The notes beneath the pieces are model-generated. The model saw only the letters and a list, made by a program, of their open reading frames with translations, had not been told where the DNA came from and searched no databases. A stretch of DNA of 40,595 nucleotides, from assembly GCA_031264145.1 (NCBI GenBank), contig JAISEK010000188.1:1-40595 (forward strand), written 5' to 3'. The stretch comes from Deltaproteobacteria bacterium. GTDB lineage: Bacteria > Desulfobacterota > Desulfarculia > Adiutricales > Adiutricaceae. The position numbers were made by a program, and so were the translations under genes. Positions within the stretch are counted from its first letter, which is position 1, and every line of letters starts with the position of its first letter. Positions 36,368-40,595 of the stretch are shown here, one piece after another.

Positions 36368-36383
36368 ACGGCTAGTTAGCCGT
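36368..36383. promoter_or_regulatory. Palindrome at the predicted start of transcription
   Basis: ACGGCTA (36368-36374) and TAGCCGT (36377-36383) form a perfect inverted repeat with two central bases, two or three bases after the predicted +1. The position fits a repressor operator; the small winged-helix-like protein encoded just upstream is a candidate binder. Confidence 0.45.
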
Positions 36384-36614
36384 AAAAATTTTATGGGGCC
36401 CCCAATGTCCTTGCCGGCCTTGAGTCAGCCCCCCCAAGCATGGCCACTGGTCGGGGAGGCCCAAGCCAAGGTAAGGGCGGCCCCGTTGACATAGCCGGGC
36501 CGAGGAAAGCCGCGCCGGCGGGCTTCTTTCGGCACTACCCGAAACAGCGTTCCACCACCACCAATAAGGAAAGGAGGCCGGTCGCCCCGGCGTTGGGGCG
36601 ATCCAGAGCAGCAT

Positions 36615-38051
36615 ATGAATTTTTTTAATTTTTTCACCGACGAGCAAAAGAAGAACATCCACGAGGCTTCGTTGACCATTCTTGAGGAGACGGGCATGGT
36701 GGTCAAGAATGCCGATGCCCTGGAGATCTTCACCAAGCATGGCTGCAAGGCCGATGGCAACCGGGTAAGGTTCCCCAGGAAGATCGTGGCCGAGAAGATG
36801 GCCTCCGTCCCGCCGACCTATACCTTCACCGCCCAGGTGCCCGAGCTTGACGTGACCCTCCCGGGCGACAGGCCCGTCATCGTCACAGGGTCGTCGGCCC
36901 CCAACGTGGTCGATCCCGTGACCGGCGAGGAGAGGCGCGGGACTAGCCGCGACGTGGCCAACATCGCCTACCTGATAAACGAGCTAAAGGGCTTCGACGT
37001 CTTTTCCATCTCCATCCTGGCAGACGACGCCCCCCCGGACATGAGATCCCTGTACCGCTTCTACCCGGCCCTGAAGAACTGCAAGAAGCCGGTCCGCTCC
37101 AACACCCCGACCATCCCTGACCTGGAGAAGGTGCTTGAGCTGGGCTACTCCATCGCCGGCGGGAAGGAGGCCTACTTCGAGAGGCCCTTCATCAACCACC
37201 ACTACTGCCCGGTCATCTCGCCGCTGACCTACGATGTCGAGTCCACGGCCTCGGTGGTCCACCTGGCCAAGTTGGGGCTCCCGGTCTACGGCACCATCGT
37301 CCCCAACGCCGGCATGACCTCGCCGATGAGCCTTTTGGGCACCCTTACCCTTGGGAACGCCGAATTTTTGTCGCTCAGCTTCCTGATGCAGGCCATCAAG
37401 CCCGGCTCCGGGGTCATCTATGCGGTCCTCTCGACCGTCGGCGACATGCGCAACGGCGACTACGCCCCTGGGGCCATCGAGACCGGCATCCTCCAGATGG
37501 GCCACAGCGAGATGGCCCGCTTCTACAACGTGCCCTCCGGCGGCTACATCGGCCTGACCAATTCCCAGAGCAACGACGTCCAGAACGGCTACGAGACCAG
37601 CCTCAACACCGCCGCCGCCCTTCTGGCCGGCTCGGATCTCTTCAACATGGGCGGGCTCCTTGGCGGCCTGATGGCCTTTGACTTTTCCAAGGCTGTCATC
37701 GACAACGAGATCGCCCTGAACCTGAAGCATCTCAAAAAGGGCATCCCCTACGACCAGAACGATTTCTGCCTGGAGCTGATCAACAAGACCGGCCCAGGCG
37801 GCAACTACATGGTCCTGCCCCACACGGCCAAGAACCTCAGGAAGGTCACCCACTACCCGACCATCGGGGTCAGGGGCTTCAGGAGCAAGTGGATAAACGA
37901 CGGCAAGCCCAACGCCGCTGCCCAGGCGGCCGCCTTGGCCAAGAAGATTTTGACCAAGCCCAACCCCAACGCCCTGGCCGCGGACATCGACAAGAAGGTC
38001 AGGGATCACATCCCCGGCCTGCCAGACGGCCAGGCCATCTGGTACGAGTAG
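36615..38051 (+). CDS. MttB-superfamily amine methyltransferase lacking pyrrolysine
   Basis: 478 residues. It aligns along its length with the mttB product (opening TDEQKKNIHEASLTILEETG, the VPSGGYIG segment, and the late GPGGNYMVLPHTA), but where MttB has the amber residue this protein has Leu in YIGLTNSQS. Non-pyrrolysine members act on quaternary amines such as glycine betaine, proline betaine or carnitine, passing methyl to a corrinoid protein. Choline is an attractive substrate here because of the kinase, permease and eut neighbours. The ATG has only a weak ribosome site. It ends with TAG. No corrinoid protein gene is adjacent. Confidence 0.92.
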   Translation: MNFFNFFTDEQKKNIHEASLTILEETGMVVKNADALEIFTKHGCKADGNRVRFPRKIVAEKMASVPPTYTFTAQVPELDVTLPGDRPVIVTGSSAPNVVDPVTGEERRGTSRDVANIAYLINELKGFDVFSISILADDAPPDMRSLYRFYPALKNCKKPVRSNTPTIPDLEKVLELGYSIAGGKEAYFERPFINHHYCPVISPLTYDVESTASVVHLAKLGLPVYGTIVPNAGMTSPMSLLGTLTLGNAEFLSLSFLMQAIKPGSGVIYAVLSTVGDMRNGDYAPGAIETGILQMGHSEMARFYNVPSGGYIGLTNSQSNDVQNGYETSLNTAAALLAGSDLFNMGGLLGGLMAFDFSKAVIDNEIALNLKHLKKGIPYDQNDFCLELINKTGPGGNYMVLPHTAKNLRKVTHYPTIGVRGFRSKWINDGKPNAAAQAAALAKKILTKPNPNALAADIDKKVRDHIPGLPDGQAIWYE

Positions 38052-38397
38052 CCCTTCCTCCCCCCGGCCGCGCATGAGGGCCGGGGGGAAGAGGCCTCCC
38101 GTCCTGAGACCCTCCGCGCCGCCCCGCTCTTTTTTTTCTTTTTTTGCCATCGCCCGCGCGTCTCCTCGGCCCCGCCGGGAGCCGCCCCCATGCCAACGAG
38201 AACCGTCCGTATCTACAAGTTTGGGCCGCCCAGGGAGGTGACGGCCATCAAGGGCTTTAGACAGAGGACAACCAGTTACCGCTTGAAAGCTCCGCCCCAT
38301 GACGGCCAGGGAGTTCGGCCGGAGGCCCCCAGGGGAACCTTCCGGGCGCGCCCGCCAGCCACCGGGGCCCCCGAGCTCGCCAACCAGGAGGTTGCCC
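38052..38397. other. Intergenic region between the methyltransferase and second kinase genes
   Basis: Holds a strong GC hairpin just past the methyltransferase stop (listed separately) and a T-rich tract (38132-38147). A frame at 38190 begins like a quinone oxidoreductase for about 20 residues and then loses protein character; it is not called. Confidence 0.45.
38059..38089 (+). terminator. GC-rich hairpin after the second methyltransferase gene
   Basis: An 11-bp perfect stem, 38059-38069 with 38079-38089, with a nine-base loop, begins eight bases after the TAG. No T-run follows directly; the T8 and T7 tracts lie over 40 bases further on. It may slow transcription or protect the mRNA end. 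Confidence 0.45.
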
Positions 38398-39603
38398 ATG
38401 GATTGCTCCAACATGAAACCCATAGTGGGGGTCTCCCCCAATCAGTTTGAGGAGTGGAGGGAATTATTGGTCAAGAGCCGCAGGGTCGCCGAGGAGGCCC
38501 ATGTGGCCATCGAGTCGCAGGTCCTCTATAACCAGATCCACGAGCTTTTTGGCCGCCACTACGATCTGGGCAGGGTCATCGAGATCCACGAGGTATTCGG
38601 CGGATACACCAACCGCAGCTTCGGGGTGATCGTCGAGAAGGACGGCCAGAGGAACGACTACTTCGTCCGGAAGTACAAGGTCGAGGCCACGGACGCGGAC
38701 GTCCTCATGGAACACGGGCTCATCAGCCATGCCCTGGACAAAGGCTTCGCCGAGGCGGCCGGCATATTCCCGGCCACCGACGGCAGCTCCTTCGTGAGGC
38801 TAGGCGAGCTCAAGGGTGGCCGGGAAGTCAGCCGAATCTTTACCGTCTACCGGTTCCTGCGGGGCCAGGACAAGTACACCTGGATAGAGAACAAGAGCAC
38901 TCCCCGGGAGTTCGTCAACCTGGGGGCGCTTCTGGCCCGCTTCCATGCGGCCACGCACGATTTCGTTCCCAAGGGCGGCCAGCGCAAGACCGAGCCCAAG
39001 GTCAAGGTCCTTATCCCCGACTTCGCCAGGATCTTCAAGGAGAGGACAGCCCAGCCCCTGGAGACCCTTTTTCACGCCAACTTGGCCTCCACCCTGCCGT
39101 CCATACTCAAATATATGGAGAGCTTCGCCATTGGACCCGAGGAGTACGAGGCCCTCCTGGAGCTCCCGGTCCACGGCGACTACCACGCCGGCAACGTCAA
39201 GTTTGACGGGGAGGAGGCCGTGGGCCTCTTCGACTTCGACTGGTCCAAGATAGACGCCCGCGTCTTCGACATCTGCCTGGGCCTGGTCTACTGCTGCGGC
39301 TCCTGGGACATGGAGACCGACGGCTTCCTGCGCCTTGATGACTGCCGAGGCTTTTTGTCCGGCTATAACCAGGCCCTGGCCCAGGGCAGCCTGCCCCCCC
39401 TGACTGCGGCCGAGAGGAAGGTCTTCGTCCGCATGCTGGCCGGGGCCCACTTCTACCTAATCTACTGGCTGACCGAGCTCTGGTACTATCTCGACGTCGA
39501 CAACATCAACAACTACGAGGCCATTTCCTACATGACGCACTTCCTGAGGGGCCTCAGCTGGCTGGAGGCCAATAGAGGCCAGCTGGAGACGCTGGTTTCC
39601 TGA
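38398..39603 (+). CDS. Second choline/ethanolamine kinase-like phosphotransferase
   Basis: 401 residues, a clear paralogue of the 33541-34782 product: both share YDLG, EVFGGYTNRSFGV/EIFGGYVNRSFGV, YFVRKYK, LGALLARFH and the C-terminal YYL segment. Catalytic Asp261 is in HGDYHAGN and Asp279 in FDFDW. GGAGG lies upstream of ATG 38398; the 33 residues before it in frame are Pro/Arg-rich noise. Two kinases may serve two related substrates, for example choline and a partly demethylated form. It ends the cluster with TGA. Confidence 0.85.
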   Translation: MDCSNMKPIVGVSPNQFEEWRELLVKSRRVAEEAHVAIESQVLYNQIHELFGRHYDLGRVIEIHEVFGGYTNRSFGVIVEKDGQRNDYFVRKYKVEATDADVLMEHGLISHALDKGFAEAAGIFPATDGSSFVRLGELKGGREVSRIFTVYRFLRGQDKYTWIENKSTPREFVNLGALLARFHAATHDFVPKGGQRKTEPKVKVLIPDFARIFKERTAQPLETLFHANLASTLPSILKYMESFAIGPEEYEALLELPVHGDYHAGNVKFDGEEAVGLFDFDWSKIDARVFDICLGLVYCCGSWDMETDGFLRLDDCRGFLSGYNQALAQGSLPPLTAAERKVFVRMLAGAHFYLIYWLTELWYYLDVDNINNYEAISYMTHFLRGLSWLEANRGQLETLVS

Positions 39604-39635
39604 AGTCGGCCCTTGCCGTCGGCTGAAAATAAAGC

Positions 39636-39664
39636 TTGACGGCCAGCGCCAAAATCAGTAGAAT
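39636..39664 (+). promoter_or_regulatory. Sigma-70 promoter of tRNA-Asn
   Basis: TTGACG (39636-39641), 17-base spacer, TAGAAT (39659-39664), some 53 bases before the tRNA. Confidence 0.7.
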
Positions 39665-39717
39665 GTGCCGATTGACTGGTCCCGGCCCCTCAAACGATAA
39701 ACAAAACCAGGCCTTGT

Positions 39718-39793
<76 letters not shown>

Positions 39794-39843
39794 TCACCTT
39801 TTTTTTGCGTTTCATTGTCTTTCATAGGTAGTCAAGATCCTCC

Positions 39844-39877
39844 GAAACCCCTTGAAAATCAAGGGGTTTCGTTTTTT
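39844..39877 (+). terminator. Rho-independent terminator after tRNA-Asn
   Basis: A perfect 12-bp stem (39844-39855 with 39859-39870), three-base loop and GTTTTTT tail. It ends tRNA-Asn transcription and separates it from the integrase gene. Confidence 0.92.
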
Positions 39878-39963
39878 ATGGCTCTCATGGCCGTTATGGC
39901 CGCTATACAAGCTTAAATTTTTAGGGTAACATCTGGGGTAACGGACTAGCGGAGGGCCCCAAA

Positions 39964-40595
39964 ATGAAGGTCGTGTTACCCCTGACAGAGCTTAAGATAC
40001 GGAATCTAAAGCCAAAAGACAGAAGATATAAAATTTTTGACGGCGGCATGTCCGGGCTTTATCTTGAGACCTTGCCAAGCGGGACGAAAAGCTGGAGGAT
40101 CCAACACGGCTCCAAAAAAAACGAATGCCGGCATTCCCTGGGGCATTGGCCGGATGTCAGCTTGAAGGAAGCCAGGGACCTCGCGGCCGATTTCAGAAAA
40201 CGGCTCAAGGAGCCCCCGCCGGACATCGACAAGGAAGACGTCACCATAGCCGGTCTTTGCGGGGAGTGGAAGGCCCAGTTCTATCCATCGATGGCCAGAG
40301 CGACAGTCATAAAAAGGGATATGTTCTTTGACCGGCACATCCTGCCGCGCATAGGGCACGTGCCCGTCAATTCCGTTACCCCGGCCATGATCTACTCCGT
40401 CGTCCTGAAGCCGCTGGAAGACGAGAGACTGATGGAGACGGCCCATCGCGTCAAATCGTCCTTGTCGCAACTATTTCCACCTGTGCAATTGGAAACAGCT
40501 AGGCTGCCTGAGCCAGAACCGGAATTGGCCTGAATGGAATCGTGCCATTCCTGACCCACGACTCAATCTCACCATTAAGACAGGTGGATGAGACC
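39964..40595 (+). pseudogene. P4-type tyrosine integrase, broken and running off the window
   Basis: The intact frame 39964-40533 gives 189 residues with the N-terminal arm-binding domain of P4-like integrases (LTELKIRNLKPKDRRYKIFD, GLYLETLPSGTKSWRI) and the start of the core-binding domain (up to AHRVKSSLSQLF). It then leaves the family pattern and stops at TGA 40531-40533. From about 40477 another frame reads CAIGNS, stop, AA, stop, ARTGIGLNGIVPFL and later SPLRQVDE, which resembles the expected continuation (YAIATG..., then LLRAIDE). This implies a frameshift plus TAG and TGA stops. The catalytic domain would lie beyond the window. It marks an old integrated element at tRNA-Asn. Confidence 0.75.

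Larger units (their letters stand above)
36223..36614. other. Intergenic region before the second methyltransferase gene
   Basis: Starts with a 9-bp GC hairpin (36231-36239 with 36250-36258) without T-run, which may end or protect the upstream message. It then holds a good promoter and an operator-like palindrome, listed separately, and a leader of about 245 bases in which AAGGAGG (36571-36577) lies 37 bases before the gene start. Confidence 0.5.

Noticed and set aside
38190-38450. Fragment starting like a quinone oxidoreductase
   Set aside because: Only about 20 residues resemble that family; the rest is Pro/Arg-rich and it overlaps the start of the second kinase gene.

Overview
The window is about 40.6 kb of a high-GC genome. 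Codons end mostly in G or C, AGG is a favoured arginine codon, and short AT-rich islands lie between genes. Gene content fits a strictly anaerobic Gram-negative bacterium of the Desulfobacterota (former Deltaproteobacteria): an RdgC-like protein, PilZ proteins, a large soluble hybrid histidine kinase, an ethanolamine microcompartment, and a trimethylamine methyltransferase gene with an internal amber codon. The phylum is inferred from gene types and style, not from a marker gene.

Positions 1-12,560 are core-like. They hold the tail of an unknown gene, an AT-rich island with three long perfect palindromes, a PAS-PAS-PAS-HisKA-HATPase-REC-REC kinase, a chagasin-type protease inhibitor, a PlsC acyltransferase, an RdgC-like pair, two PilZ proteins, serine acetyltransferase, a CPA2 cation/proton antiporter and a flavin reductase-like protein. 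Positions 12,790-16,240 are tRNA-Lys followed by lower-GC accessory DNA, with an AlbA_2/Schlafen-type ATP-binding regulator and a YkgJ-type cysteine-cluster protein.

Positions 16,574-29,850 are one long minus-strand ethanolamine microcompartment cluster. In order of transcription it reads eutS, eutP, eutB, eutC, eutL, eutE, two eutM-like shell genes, eutJ, a pduM-like gene, eutN, eutQ, eutT, eutA, pduS, pduT. It encodes the lyase, its reactivase, B12 adenosylation, the aldehyde dehydrogenase, every main shell type and a PduS/PduT electron route. No EutG alcohol dehydrogenase, EutD/PduL phosphotransacylase, EutH permease or EutVW/EutR regulator is in the window.

Positions 30,482-39,603 are a divergent plus-strand methylamine/choline-like cluster. 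It holds mttB with an in-frame TAG at codon 328 (expected pyrrolysine), a HAD phosphatase, a choline-kinase-like (LicA-like) phosphotransferase, a DMT/EamA permease (LicB-like), a small winged-helix-like protein, a second MttB-family methyltransferase without TAG, and a second choline-kinase-like paralogue. The arrangement suggests a pathway not known to me as a described bacterial locus: uptake of choline or N-methylated ethanolamines, corrinoid-dependent N-demethylation, and degradation of the resulting ethanolamine in the adjacent microcompartment. This is inference from gene content.

The right end has tRNA-Asn, a strong terminator and a P4-type integrase that appears broken by a frameshift and stops, marking a decayed integration site.
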